A stretch of DNA of 64,000 bases from Pseudomonas sp. Leaf58 (GTDB lineage Bacteria > Pseudomonadota > Gammaproteobacteria > Pseudomonadales > Pseudomonadaceae). Under the pieces are notes generated by a model. The model saw only the letters and a list, made by a program, of their open reading frames with translations. It had not been told where the DNA came from and searched no databases. Positions 43,793 to 52,183 of the stretch are shown piece by piece (position 1 is the stretch's first letter; the number at the start of each line of letters is the position of its first letter). Location: positions 2,857,501 through 2,921,500 of the forward strand of contig NZ_CP032677.1 of assembly GCF_003627215.1 (NCBI RefSeq), in the 5' to 3' direction. The translations under genes and the position numbers were made by a program.

Positions 43793-43828
43793 AAATGGTT
43801 GACGCCGTTCATCGCCCTTGTGCATGAT

Positions 43829-44033
43829 TAAGCCGTCTCCCCGATCGGGAGCGGTGGCAAGGGTGTTCCAGACGGCTTGCGCGGTAACGCAAGCCGTCCG
43901 TGGAGAGGGAAACTGTCCAAAAGGCAGCGTGAGAAAGCCCCTGTTGCGATGCTGCTGTAGCAGCCTTGGTAGTGCGCTACACCGTGGTAGCGCCAACTGT
44001 GAAAATCACCTACGAATGGGTAATGGGGGCTTT
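43829..44033 (+). ncRNA. Structured 5' leader, candidate cis-regulatory RNA
   Basis: The 300-bp gap after ampC has no gene. GACGGCTTGCG-CGGTAA-CGCAAGCCGTC (43871-43898) is a perfect 11-bp hairpin. Its left strand can pair instead with AAGCCGTCT at 43830-43838, enclosing the hairpin CTCCC...GGGAG at 43837-43851. The two folds are mutually exclusive, as in riboswitches or attenuators. Whether the 5' segment is transcribed depends on the true start site. Confidence 0.4.
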
Positions 44034-44366
44034 ATGATGAACTTGAACAACAATCCCACAATCGACCAATTGGCCCAGCTGTTCGCCGGGCGCAAAGACA
44101 GCCTCGACGACCATCTGCTGTGGGTTAGCCAGACCGGTGAAGTGCGCCTCGACCGCCTGCCACCGAACACTATCGAAGATGAATTTGAAGAGCACCTGCC
44201 CAGCATGCGTGCCCGTTTCAAGGTCTACCGCCGCGGCCAAGGCTACGTCGGCAAGAAGGCCGCCGCCGACACCGAGTTCGTTGGCCGCGTGCTGCAGACC
44301 CTGCAACAAGAATGGCCCGCTGCCCGTGAGCAGCAGGCAGTCAAGGTGATCGAACCGCTCAACTGA
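44034..44366 (+). CDS. Hypothetical protein, 110 residues
   Basis: A small soluble protein starting MMNLNNNPTIDQLAQLF. It is predicted mostly helical, with a basic central region (MRARFKVYRRGQGYVGKKAA) that might bind nucleic acid. GGGGG lies upstream of the two adjacent ATG codons. The codons just after the start (AACTTGAACAACAAT) contain an A-rich AACAACAA run like those bound by Hfq/Crc. A clean terminator follows. I do not recognise the family. Its long leader suggests regulated expression. Confidence 0.6.
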   Translation: MMNLNNNPTIDQLAQLFAGRKDSLDDHLLWVSQTGEVRLDRLPPNTIEDEFEEHLPSMRARFKVYRRGQGYVGKKAAADTEFVGRVLQTLQQEWPAAREQQAVKVIEPLN

Positions 44367-44384
44367 GGTTCCCACCCTTACCGG

Positions 44385-44413
44385 AGCCCGGCCCACATAG
44401 GCCGGGCTTTTTC
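44385..44413 (+). terminator. Rho-independent terminator after the 110-aa gene
   Basis: AGCCCGGCC-CACATA-GGCCGGGCT is a perfect 9-bp stem followed by TTTTTC. It lies 18 bp after the stop and just before the end of the convergent gene. Confidence 0.85.
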
Positions 44414-44723
44414 ATGCCTGGCGCCGCTGGCTGCCAGTTTGCGGCAAAGGCAAGGCACCAATTGCCATCGCCCGTGCACGGTCGACACCCCACACCAAGG
44501 CGCGGGTCATGGTCTCGCCTGGTCGTGCAGGGTAGTACTCCTCCAGCAATGCCCGCCCGTCTCCGCCATACAAACCCAGGAACAACTGGGTAGCCCCCAG
44601 ACGTGACAAGCGCACCTGCACATCCAGCGTGGTGCCGTCACTGAGTGCCTCGTCGTGGCTGCGGCTGTGCAACTGGGCATCGGCCCACTGCCAATAGGTC
44701 TCTTCCCTGACTCGCATAAGCAT
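44412..44723 (-). CDS. Hypothetical protein, 103 residues
   Basis: A soluble protein (MLMRVREETYWQWADAQLH...) with a beta-rich middle (DGTTLDVQVRLSRLGATQLFLGLYG) and a conserved-looking helix (GETMTRALVWGVDRARAMA). GGAGG lies 5 bases before the ATG, which supports expression. No signal or membrane segment is found, and I do not recognise the family. It is convergent with the 110-aa gene and shares its terminator region. Confidence 0.6.
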   Translation of the reverse strand: MLMRVREETYWQWADAQLHSRSHDEALSDGTTLDVQVRLSRLGATQLFLGLYGGDGRALLEEYYPARPGETMTRALVWGVDRARAMAIGALPLPQTGSQRRQA

Positions 44724-44823
44724 TCAATCCTCCGTTGCTGAGAATGCCGCGCAAGAAAACCACAGCCTTGACCATCCGGCGAGCGCTACCCGGCAATGCC
44801 ATGAGGCGGATCAACGAACAGCC

Positions 44824-44851
44824 ACAAAAAACCCCGCCATTCGGCGGGGTG
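44824..44851 (-). terminator. Terminator after the 62-residue hypothetical
   Basis: On the minus strand CCCCGCCGAATGGCGGGG is followed by TTTTTTG, a classical Rho-independent terminator 15 bp past the stop of the gene ending at 44865. Confidence 0.85.
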
Positions 44852-44864
44852 TGCTGGAGCGGGA

Positions 44865-45053
44865 TCACTTCTTCAGCGGAACCCGCGGCATAAAGCGGCC
44901 TTTTTTGCTGCGCTGCAGGTGTGCAGGCTGGAGCTGTTCGGAATCATCCAGCGTCATGTGGGCGAAGCCCAAGCGGTATGCCGCCTGGCCGCAACGCACT
45001 TGGCTGTTGATGGGGAACGCATCGTTCAGGTCTTCGAAAAAGGATTCGCTCAT
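44865..45053 (-). CDS. Hypothetical protein, 62 residues
   Basis: A short basic protein: the N-terminal half reads MSESFFEDLNDAFPINSQ and the C-terminus is strongly positive (LQRSKKGRFMPRVPLKK). GGGAG upstream of the ATG and a strong terminator just after the stop support it as a real gene. I do not recognise the family; the basic tail suggests contact with nucleic acid or membranes, which is speculative. Confidence 0.6.
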   Translation of the reverse strand: MSESFFEDLNDAFPINSQVRCGQAAYRLGFAHMTLDDSEQLQPAHLQRSKKGRFMPRVPLKK

Positions 45054-45189
45054 GCCCTGTCTCCCTCCAGTGGCGGGCGCGCCGGCAACCGACCAGTTGC
45101 CCAGGTAAACGCGACCTGAAAGTGAGACTAGCTGGTCATTTGCCGACCGCCCAAACTAACGCCCTGGACCCGACAAGCGGCAAAAGGCT

Positions 45190-45510
45190 CTATTTCAAGC
45201 GTACTGCCGTGCCGGTGGCAAATACCACGACCATGCCGCCCTGTACCGACGGCATGCTGATCTCGAAATCCACTCCCACTACGGCATCGGCATGCAACTG
45301 GCGTGCCCGCGCCTTGAGTTCCTCGGTTGCCTGCTCCCGAGCCTCGCGTAGCGCGCTTTCCAGGGTTTGTGAGCGGCCGCCGAAGAAGTCGCGAAACCGT
45401 GCAAAGAAATCGCGCACGAAGTTGATGCCTTGCACCGATTCGGAACTGACCACGCCCAGGTATTCGGCGATTGGGCGGCCTTCGAGCTGGCTGGTGGTGG
45501 AAATGATCAT
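45190..45510 (-). CDS. YbjQ/UPF0145-family heavy-metal-binding-domain protein
   Basis: A 106-residue protein of the YbjQ family. It has the conserved opening MIISTTSQLEGRPIAEYLGV, a central acidic helix (RFRDFFGGRSQTLESALREAREQA), and ADAVVGVDFEI ending in a beta strand (GGMVVVFATGTAV). The family forms small pentameric barrels and has no firm function; a metal-binding annotation comes from fold analysis. GGGAG lies just upstream of the ATG. REP repeats fill the upstream gap. Confidence 0.9.
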   Translation of the reverse strand: MIISTTSQLEGRPIAEYLGVVSSESVQGINFVRDFFARFRDFFGGRSQTLESALREAREQATEELKARARQLHADAVVGVDFEISMPSVQGGMVVVFATGTAVRLK

Positions 45511-45570
45511 GGGCGCTCCCTTGGCCTGGCAAAAGAGGCAGATTCTAACAGAGCGCCGGAACGTGTTAAC

Positions 45571-45815
45571 CCGCGAATGGGCCGGACCGACCGGCCAATC
45601 TCTCTTAGGGGTTCACCGCTGCCAGCGCCACCGCATTCGCGGGCAAGCCCGCTCCTACGCCCATAGCGGTGCTGGCACACTGCGTTGTCCACCGCCCACA
45701 CCGTCGCTTGTTGTAGGAGCGGGTTTACCCGCGAATAGGCCGGACCGGCCGGCCAATATCTCCTAGGGGTTCACCGCTGCCGGCACCACCGCATTCGCGG
45801 GCAAGCCCGCGCCGA
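45571..45815. repeat. Tandemly duplicated REP-containing repeat
   Basis: The segment 45571-45656 recurs at 45731-45815 with about 90% identity: both start CGCGAAT(G/A)GGCCGGACCG and end CATTCGCGGGCAAGCCCG, a 160-bp direct period. An inverted REP core (TAGGAGCGGGTTTACCCGCG) lies between them near 45714. The 45511-45828 gap contains no other feature. Confidence 0.75.
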
Positions 45816-45828
45816 CAATGGCAGCTGT

Positions 45829-46713
45829 TCAGGCGCTGACCGTTCGCAAGCGCTGCCCAATCCGGGCGCCGAATACGTTCACCAGCAACCCGGCCATTAC
45901 CAGCAGTGCCCCCCAGCCTTGGGTTGCAGTCAAGCGTTCACCCAATAACAGCGCCGACGAACTCAAGCCAATCACCGGCACCAGCAGCGAGAACGGCGCC
46001 ACCTTACCCGCCGGATGGCGCGACAGCAGCTTGCTCCACAAGCTGTAACCGAGCATGGTGGCGACAAAGGCCAGGTAGGCCAGGGCCAGCACCGAACTCA
46101 AGCTGATGTTGGCCAGGGCATGGCCAATGCGCTCCGGCCCTTCCAGCCACCAAGACAATGCCAGGAACGGCAGTGGCGGGATCAGCCCGCCCCAGATCAC
46201 CAGCGCCACCAGGTCAACCGAGCCAAAGCGCCGGGTAATGATGTTGCCCACACCCCACATGGCACCTCCACACAGGGTTAGCGCCAACGCCAGAATTGGC
46301 ACATGGCCACCATTTTCACTACCGATCAGCGCCAGGCCGCTGGCCGCCACCAGCAGCCCCAGCACGCTGGCCAGGCGCAGGCGCTCACCGAGAAACAGCG
46401 CGGCGAAGCCGAGGGTGAAGAACGCCTGCGATTGCAGGATCAGCGAAGCCAACCCTGGCGGCATGCCGCTGTCCATGGCTTGGAACAGGAAGGCGAACTG
46501 GCCCAGCGAAATAGTCGCGCCGTAGGCGATCAGCCAGCGCCACGGCAACTTGGGCCGTTTCACCAGCAGGATCGCCGGGAAGGCCACCAACAAGAAGCGC
46601 AACGCCCCCAGCAACATCGGCGGCAAGCCATCAAGGCCAACCTTGATGACCACGAAGTTGACTCCCCAGGCGACGATCACCACCAGGGCAATGAGCAAGT
46701 CCTTGAGCGGCAT
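45829..46713 (-). CDS. EamA/DMT-family transporter
   Basis: A 294-residue carrier of the drug/metabolite superfamily with ten predicted helices in two EamA repeats. The N-terminal segment LLIALVVIVAWGVNFVVIKVG carries the usual W-G-x-N-F motif, and the second repeat ends with PVIGLSSSALLLGERLT, the typical family motif. AAGGAAG precedes the ATG at 46713, so an upstream 29-residue extension is rejected. The substrate is unknown; many relatives export amino acids. It is divergent from the OYE-type enzyme gene. Confidence 0.85.
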   Translation of the reverse strand: MPLKDLLIALVVIVAWGVNFVVIKVGLDGLPPMLLGALRFLLVAFPAILLVKRPKLPWRWLIAYGATISLGQFAFLFQAMDSGMPPGLASLILQSQAFFTLGFAALFLGERLRLASVLGLLVAASGLALIGSENGGHVPILALALTLCGGAMWGVGNIITRRFGSVDLVALVIWGGLIPPLPFLALSWWLEGPERIGHALANISLSSVLALAYLAFVATMLGYSLWSKLLSRHPAGKVAPFSLLVPVIGLSSSALLLGERLTATQGWGALLVMAGLLVNVFGARIGQRLRTVSA

Positions 46714-46986
46714 GGCGGCTTCCTTCTTGAGGCTTTTTATACATATTTCGTTACAGCATAAGGGTATTACGTTCCGAGGGACCAGCACAGTTGAGGCCAA
46801 CGGTTGCGCAACAGTGACTGTTACGACCCTCGCATTTCACCTGCCCGAGTATGAGCGCGCAGCACGCAGTGGGCATCCTCGCAGTCCTTTCGGCCGGTGC
46901 CGCGCCAGTAAAAAAACAAGTTGATTTTTTACTGAAGCTACACTTTTATAGCAAAAACAAGAACAACAACCACCGGAGCCGCGTGT

Positions 46987-48939
46987 ATGCAAACCGCCTT
47001 CCCTCACTTGTTCGAAGCCTTGCAGATACGCGGCAAACGCTTGAAAAACCGCATCATGTCCACCGGGCACGACACTTGCCTGCCCACCGACAACCTGGTC
47101 AACGACAAGCTCATCGCCTACCAACGCGCCCGCGCCGCCGGTGGTGTCGGGCTGATCGTGCTGCAGGTGGCCGGTGTTCACGACAGCGCTCGCTACACTT
47201 CGCACGTGCTGATGGCCACCGACGATGCTTGCATCGATGGCTACCGCCAACTCGCCGAGGCCTGCCATGAGCACGGCACCGTGGTGCTGTCGCAGTTGTT
47301 CCACCCCGGGCGGGAGATCATGGAATCGGCGGACGGCTTGCTGGCGGTGGCCTACTCGGCGTCCTCGGTGCCCAATGAACGTTTTCGGGTGATGCCGCGC
47401 GCGCTGGACCAAGCGATGATTGCCGAGATTGTCCAGGGCTATGCCAGCGCTGCCCGACGGCTGCATCAGGCCGGGCTGGATGGCGTTGAAGTGGTGGCTA
47501 GCCATGGCTACCTGCCGGCGCAGTTCCTCAACCCTCGGGTAAACCAGCGCACCGATGGCTACAACGGCGAACTGCAACAGCGCTTGCGGTTCCTGCGCGA
47601 AGTGCTGGCCGCCGTACGCGCGGCCACCGACGAGCAGTTCATCATCGGCCTGCGCATCAGTGCCGACGAGCGCGATAGCCAGGGGCTGAGCGAGGACGAG
47701 TCGCTGGCCGCAGCGGTAGCCTTGCAAGGCCAGCTCGATTACCTGCACATCGTTGCCGGCACCTCGGCATCCCTGGGTGGCGCCGTACATATCGTGCCGC
47801 CCATGGCCATCGCGCCGGCATACCTGGCCAAAGAGGCTGCCACCTTCAAGCAGCAGCTGGGCATTCCCCTGTTCGTCACCGGGCGCATCAACCAGCCTCA
47901 GGAAGCCGAACTGATTCTCGCCCGCGGCCAGGCCGACGTTTGCGGCATGACCCGGGCGCTGATCTGCGACCCACTGATGCCGAGCAAGACCGAGCACGGC
48001 CAGGTAGAAGACGTCCGTGCCTGCATCGCCTGCAACCAGGCCTGCATCGGCCACTTCCACCGCGGCCTGGCCATTTCCTGCATCCAGCGGCCAGAAACCG
48101 GCCGCGAGTTGCAGTACGGGCAACTGATACCTACCAGCAGCCCCAAGCGCATTCTGGTGGCCGGCGGCGGCCCTGCCGGCATGAAGGCCGCCGCCGTGGC
48201 CGCCGCGCGCGGGCACCAGGTCACCCTGTACGAAGCCGGCCCGCAGCTCGGCGGCCAAGTGCTGTTGGCCCAGTTGCTGCCACGGCGCAGCGAGTTCGGT
48301 GGCGCCAGCACCAACCTACAGCGGGAAATGGCCTTGGCAGGTGTGGAGGTGGTGCGCAACACCCGGGTCGACCGCGCACTGGTCGAGCGTGAACGCCCCG
48401 ACCTGGTGATAGCCGCCACCGGGGCTACCCCCTACTGGCCGGCCTTCGAGCGCAGCGGCCAGCTACAGGTGGTGGATGCTTGGCAAGTGCTGCGCAATGA
48501 AGCCCCACTCGGGCGTTCGGTGCTGGTGATCGACTGGCGCTGCGACTGGATCGGCCCCGGCATCGCCGAACGCCTGGTCCGCGAGGGGCACCAGGTACAG
48601 CTGGCGGTCAATGGCACCCACTGTGGCGAAAACCTGCCGCTGTACGTACGCGACCAACTGGCCGGCGAGCTGCATCGCCTGGGCATACCCATCACGCCGT
48701 ATGCCCGCCTGTATGGCTGCGACGACAACACGGTATACCTACAGCACACCGCCAGCGGCGAGCCAATGATCTTCGACGGCATCGATACCCTGGTACTGTG
48801 CCTGGGCCATCAGCCGGAGGACCGCCTGGCCATCGAGCTGACCGGCTTGGTCGAGGTGCGCCGGGTTGGCGACTGCCTGGCGCCACGCACCGCCGAAGAA
48901 GCGATTCATGACGGCCTGACGGTTGCCTGGTCGCTCTGA
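46987..48939 (+). CDS. OYE-family NADH:flavin oxidoreductase fused to FAD/NAD(P) domain (dienoyl-CoA reductase / N-demethylase type)
   Basis: A 650-residue enzyme with the 2,4-dienoyl-CoA reductase/trimethylamine dehydrogenase architecture. An FMN-binding TIM barrel (residues 1-345) is followed by the [4Fe-4S] cluster motif CIACNQACIG with a fourth cysteine in AISCIQRP. The C-terminal half holds an FAD site (ILVAGGGPAGMKAAA) and an NAD(P)-binding region. HGYLPAQFLNPRVN is the usual barrel motif. The substrate could be an N-methylated betaine (as in stachydrine or dimethylglycine demethylases) or a dienoyl-CoA. The adjacent XRE-cupin regulator fits a catabolic N-methyl compound, but this is inference. 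Confidence 0.85.
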   Translation: MQTAFPHLFEALQIRGKRLKNRIMSTGHDTCLPTDNLVNDKLIAYQRARAAGGVGLIVLQVAGVHDSARYTSHVLMATDDACIDGYRQLAEACHEHGTVVLSQLFHPGREIMESADGLLAVAYSASSVPNERFRVMPRALDQAMIAEIVQGYASAARRLHQAGLDGVEVVASHGYLPAQFLNPRVNQRTDGYNGELQQRLRFLREVLAAVRAATDEQFIIGLRISADERDSQGLSEDESLAAAVALQGQLDYLHIVAGTSASLGGAVHIVPPMAIAPAYLAKEAATFKQQLGIPLFVTGRINQPQEAELILARGQADVCGMTRALICDPLMPSKTEHGQVEDVRACIACNQACIGHFHRGLAISCIQRPETGRELQYGQLIPTSSPKRILVAGGGPAGMKAAAVAAARGHQVTLYEAGPQLGGQVLLAQLLPRRSEFGGASTNLQREMALAGVEVVRNTRVDRALVERERPDLVIAATGATPYWPAFERSGQLQVVDAWQVLRNEAPLGRSVLVIDWRCDWIGPGIAERLVREGHQVQLAVNGTHCGENLPLYVRDQLAGELHRLGIPITPYARLYGCDDNTVYLQHTASGEPMIFDGIDTLVLCLGHQPEDRLAIELTGLVEVRRVGDCLAPRTAEEAIHDGLTVAWSL

Positions 48940-48978
48940 GGCTGTCCATACTGCGGCTTTTCCGATGGACCGACGTGC

Positions 48979-49578
48979 ATGAGCCAACTCCCCCCGCCCC
49001 CCGCCAGCGAAGCCGGGGGCGCCGCGCCGCAGTTTCTCGGCACCCGCATCCGCGGCCTGCGCAAACGCCGTGGCATGACCCTGGCAGAGTTGGCCGCGCA
49101 CAGTGAGCTGACCGCTGGCTACATCAGCCAACTGGAGCGCAACCTCTCCTATCCGTCGATTCCGGCGCTGTTCAACATTGCCCGCAGCCTGGGCGTGACC
49201 ATCCAGTGGTTCTTCGCCAGCGAGGCCACCACTGCGCCCGAGGACCAAGGCTATGTGGTACGCCGCAACAGCCGCCTAAGCGTGCATTACGAAGATGGCA
49301 TCGTCGATCAACTGCTCACGCCGCAACCCAACCGCCAGCTGGAGATCCTGCACTCCCGCTTTCCCCCGGGGAGCTACAGCCAGCAGAGCTACAGCCATGA
49401 CGGTGAAGAGGCTGGCTACATCCTCAGCGGCAGTTTCGAGCTGTGGGTGGGCGAACGGCATTTCCAGTTGGGCGAAGGCGACAGTTTCAGCTTCTCCAGC
49501 CAGGAACCGCACCGTTATGGCAACCCCGGCGAGGTGGATGCTGTGGTGATCTGGGTGATCACACCGCCGACATTCTGA
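48979..49578 (+). CDS. XRE-family regulator with cupin domain
   Basis: A 199-residue protein: helix-turn-helix at residues about 20-70 (IRGLRKRRGMTLAELAAHSELT, YISQLERNLSYPSIPALFNIA) and a cupin at 125-195 (EEAGYILSGSFELWVGERHF, GDSFSFSSQEPHRYGNPG). The N-terminal tail is proline/alanine-rich. It lies 40 bp after the OYE-type enzyme gene on the same strand, so the two may be one transcript, with the regulator sensing the enzyme's substrate or product. Confidence 0.87.
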   Translation: MSQLPPPPASEAGGAAPQFLGTRIRGLRKRRGMTLAELAAHSELTAGYISQLERNLSYPSIPALFNIARSLGVTIQWFFASEATTAPEDQGYVVRRNSRLSVHYEDGIVDQLLTPQPNRQLEILHSRFPPGSYSQQSYSHDGEEAGYILSGSFELWVGERHFQLGEGDSFSFSSQEPHRYGNPGEVDAVVIWVITPPTF

Positions 49579-49637
49579 AACCCACCCGCGCAGTGGGCGC
49601 GGCCCTTTTGCAACACAAGGCCGCTCCCATAAGGATC

Positions 49638-49660
49638 GCACAAGCTTTTATAGCTTGTGC
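49638..49660. terminator. Hairpin between the XRE-cupin and azoreductase genes
   Basis: GCACAAGCT-TTTAT-AGCTTGTGC is a perfect 9-bp stem with a 5-nt loop between convergent genes. The following T-run is weak on both strands, so termination may be modest. Confidence 0.5.
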
Positions 49661-49672
49661 AAGACAGCGGGG

Positions 49673-50284
49673 TCAGGCAGCTGCGAACAGCTCGTTGGCA
49701 ATCTGCGCCTGGGCCGCATCAATTGCCTGGCTGCGGTGCTCAGGGCCATAAGCCAGCCCATGGGCGCGGACGATTTCCAAGTCGGTGACCCCGATGAAGC
49801 CCAAGAACACCTTGAGGAAGTCCTCATGCCCGGCGCCAGTCGGTTGGCCAGCGTGCAGGCCACCGGCAGTGGACACCAGCACCACTTTCTTGTTGCCGCA
49901 CAGGCCTTCCGGGCCGGCCTCGGTGTAGCGGAAGGTCTTGCCGGCTACCGCGACGCGGTCGATCCAGGCCTTGAGCTGAGTCGGTACGGTGAAGTTGTAC
50001 ATCGGCGCACCGATCACTACGGCATCAGCGGCCAGGAACTCTTCCAGTGTTTCTGCGCTCAGCTTGGCTTCAAAAGCCTGGGCTGCGTCGCGCATGTCTT
50101 CCGGGGTGCCAGCCGCTACCAGGGTAGCCGCGGAGAAGTGAGCGATGGCGTCAGCAGCCAGGTCACGGTACACCACCTCCACGCTCGGGTCGGCAGCTTT
50201 CCAGGCTTCGACCACTTCACGGCTCAGCTGGCGGGAGGCGGAATTGTCGCCCAGGATGCTCGAATCGATATGCAACAGTTTCAT
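49673..50284 (-). CDS. azoR: FMN-dependent NADH-azoreductase
   Basis: A 203-residue flavodoxin-fold enzyme that reduces quinones and azo bonds with NADH. It has [21 protein letters not shown] (FMN phosphate loop), the [19 protein letters not shown] motif and [12 protein letters not shown] near the isoalloxazine. The start at 50284 is supported by the upstream GGAG and by the family N-terminus; a 14-residue upstream extension is rejected. It is divergent from a LysR regulator, the usual arrangement for inducible azoreductases in pseudomonads, where electrophile or quinone stress drives expression. Confidence 0.93.
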   Translation of the reverse strand: MKLLHIDSSILGDNSASRQLSREVVEAWKAADPSVEVVYRDLAADAIAHFSAATLVAAGTPEDMRDAAQAFEAKLSAETLEEFLAADAVVIGAPMYNFTVPTQLKAWIDRVAVAGKTFRYTEAGPEGLCGNKKVVLVSTAGGLHAGQPTGAGHEDFLKVFLGFIGVTDLEIVRAHGLAYGPEHRSQAIDAAQAQIANELFAAA

Positions 50285-50417
50285 GGGACTCTCCTGTGAA
50301 TGACGACCGCGGTGTTGGGCGATCACGATGGAGTGAATCCTACCGACGCCACCAATGGCTGATAAGTCGGCAAAAATGCGCTAGTTTGTCCCATAGATAG
50401 AACAGTGAGACATTCCC

Positions 50418-51320
50418 ATGCAGGACCTCAACGACCTTTTCTACTTTGCCCGCGTGGTCGAAGCCGGCGGTTTCGCCGCTGCCGGGCGCCAACTGGGCAT
50501 CCCCAAGTCGCGCCTGTCACGGCGGATCGCCGAGCTTGAAGAACGCCTGGGTACTCGGCTGCTGCAGCGCACCACACGGCAGCTGAAGCTCACCGCCGTG
50601 GGTGAGCGCTACCTGCACCACTGCCAGGCCATGCTGCTGGAAGCCGAAGCCGCCGATGAAACCGTGGCCAGCATGAGCAGCGAACCGCGCGGGCGCTTGC
50701 GGGTGTCCTGCCCAGTGGCATTAGCCCACGCCTTCCTGCCGGATGTGATCAGCCGCTTTCTTGAGCAGTACCCGCTGGTGCAATTGGACATGGTGCTGCT
50801 CAACCGCCGGGTTGACCTGATTTCCGAAGGCATCGACGTGGCCCTGCGCGTGCGCGACCTGGGCGATGAAGACCCGGCCCTGGTCACCAGGCGCCTGCGC
50901 CAGGCACAGATGCAGCTGGTTGCCGCGCCCGGTTTCGCTGAGCACATCCGCGAGCCCAGCGAGCTGGCATCATTGCCGGTGCTCGGCGCAGCCGAGGCAG
51001 ACCGCTTGGTACACTTGCGCCTGTTCGGCCCCCAGGGCAAACAGCAGGAAATCGCCCTGGAACCGCGCTTGGCCATCGATGATTTCGTAGTACGTAATGC
51101 AGCTGTACGGGCAGGCCTCGGGTTTACCGCGCTGCCCAGCATGTTCTGCGAAGAAGAGCTGCAACGCGGTGAGCTGGTGCGCCTGCTGCCAGACTGGTCG
51201 CTACCAGGCGGCTACCTGCAGGCGGTGTACCCACATCGGCGCGGGCTGCTGCCAGCGGTCAGGGTATGGATCGATCACCTGGCGGCGTCGTTCGAGGCCT
51301 GTGGAGAGCGTTATGTCTGA
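50418..51320 (+). CDS. LysR-family transcriptional regulator
   Basis: A 300-residue LysR protein with a winged helix at residues 5-60 (DLFYFARVVEAGGFAAAGRQLGIPKSRLSRRIAELEERLG) and the substrate-binding domain after residue 90 (GRLRVSCPVALAHAFLPDVI). It belongs to the CrgA/DsdC-like branch whose members often act near quinone or azo reductases. It is divergent from azoR and is its likely regulator. Its stop overlaps the next gene by 8 bases. Confidence 0.9.
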   Translation: MQDLNDLFYFARVVEAGGFAAAGRQLGIPKSRLSRRIAELEERLGTRLLQRTTRQLKLTAVGERYLHHCQAMLLEAEAADETVASMSSEPRGRLRVSCPVALAHAFLPDVISRFLEQYPLVQLDMVLLNRRVDLISEGIDVALRVRDLGDEDPALVTRRLRQAQMQLVAAPGFAEHIREPSELASLPVLGAAEADRLVHLRLFGPQGKQQEIALEPRLAIDDFVVRNAAVRAGLGFTALPSMFCEEELQRGELVRLLPDWSLPGGYLQAVYPHRRGLLPAVRVWIDHLAASFEACGERYV

Positions 51321-51672
51321 GCGGAACATGAGCGAAGCCCAGGTGGCGGCGTTTTGCCTGAGCCTGCCGGGTGCGCGGGAAGACTACAAATGGGGCGGCA
51401 TCCGAGTGTTCTCGGTGGCGGGCAACAAGATGTTCGCGGTGCTCGACCTGGCGGGTGCGGGGCTGTCGTTCAAAGTGGCCGACGAGCTGTTTCTCGGTTA
51501 CTGCGACCGCCCTGGGGTGCGGCCTGCGCCCTATCTGGCGCGGGCGCGGTGGATCAGCATGGCGCTGCCCTACCCTATGGGGCGCGATGAGCTGTGTGAT
51601 TTGTTGCAGCGCTCGCATCAACTGGTAGTGCGGCGGTTGCCGAAGCGGCTGCAGGTGGGTTTGGTGCTCTAG
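51313..51672 (+). CDS. MmcQ/YjbR-family DNA-binding-fold protein
   Basis: A 119-residue protein with the MmcQ/YjbR pattern: CLSLPGAREDYKWGGIRVFSVAGNKMFAVLD, KVADELFLGYCDRPGVRPAPYLARARWI, and LLQRSHQLVVRRLPKRLQ. The family has a small double-wing fold resembling DNA-binding proteins; its function is uncharacterised. The ATG at 51313 overlaps the LysR stop by 8 bases, suggesting coupled expression. REP repeats follow the stop. Confidence 0.85.
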   Translation: MSERNMSEAQVAAFCLSLPGAREDYKWGGIRVFSVAGNKMFAVLDLAGAGLSFKVADELFLGYCDRPGVRPAPYLARARWISMALPYPMGRDELCDLLQRSHQLVVRRLPKRLQVGLVL

Positions 51673-51680
51673 GTCCAGTA

Positions 51681-51757
51681 GCGGCCTCTTCGCGGGCAAG
51701 CCCGCTCCTACATTCGGGCCATGCAGGTAGGAGCGGGTTTACCCACGAAGAGGCTGG
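51681..51757. repeat. REP-type inverted repeat pair
   Basis: CGGCCTCTTCGCGGGCAAGC and on to 51711 is mirrored by 51727-51757, with core GTAGGAGCGGGTTTACCC. The spacer is 15 bp. It lies between the convergent MmcQ-like and DUF1294 genes. Confidence 0.75.
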
Positions 51758-51769
51758 CACAGCCAAAAA

Positions 51770-52183
51770 TCAACCCAAAGGCAGATAACGCCCGTCGAGA
51801 AACAGCCAGTCGGCCCAGAACACCTGATGCATCAGCACAATTCCCCAGAACACCAGTTGGTACCACACCTTGCGGGTTTTGTGCCGAAACAGCTGCTGCG
51901 CCAGCAGGGCCCCCGGCCAACCGCCTAGCAGCTCACTGGCATGCAGCACTTTCTCGGGCGTACGCCAGGCCTGGGTACGTGCTTGCCGTTTATCCTGCCA
52001 ATACAGCAACAGGCTGATCAGGCTCATTGCCGGGTACAACGCCAGCGGCCACCAGGCCTGGTCGGCCCAGGCCATGCGCGCTGCCCCCAGGCCCGGCAGC
52101 AGGCACAGCAGGCTCAACAGCAGCAGTTTCAGGCGCACATTGCGCACGCCCTCCATCCGCTGCCCGCGTGCTGCCTCAGCCAT
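51770..52183 (-). CDS. DUF1294 membrane protein
   Basis: A 137-residue protein with two or three hydrophobic segments ([37 protein letters not shown]). It carries the DUF1294 signature [32 protein letters not shown], ending [15 protein letters not shown]. The ATG at 52183 overlaps the uppP stop by 8 bases, so the two are probably co-translated. The family's function is unknown; in other bacteria a cold-shock domain is sometimes fused, but not here. Confidence 0.85.
   Translation of the reverse strand: MAEAARGQRMEGVRNVRLKLLLLSLLCLLPGLGAARMAWADQAWWPLALYPAMSLISLLLYWQDKRQARTQAWRTPEKVLHASELLGGWPGALLAQQLFRHKTRKVWYQLVFWGIVLMHQVFWADWLFLDGRYLPLG

Noticed and set aside
46837..48258. A 473-codon minus-strand frame opposite the OYE-type gene
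   Set aside because: It is antisense to a well-matched enzyme; composition and lack of motifs show it is a shadow.
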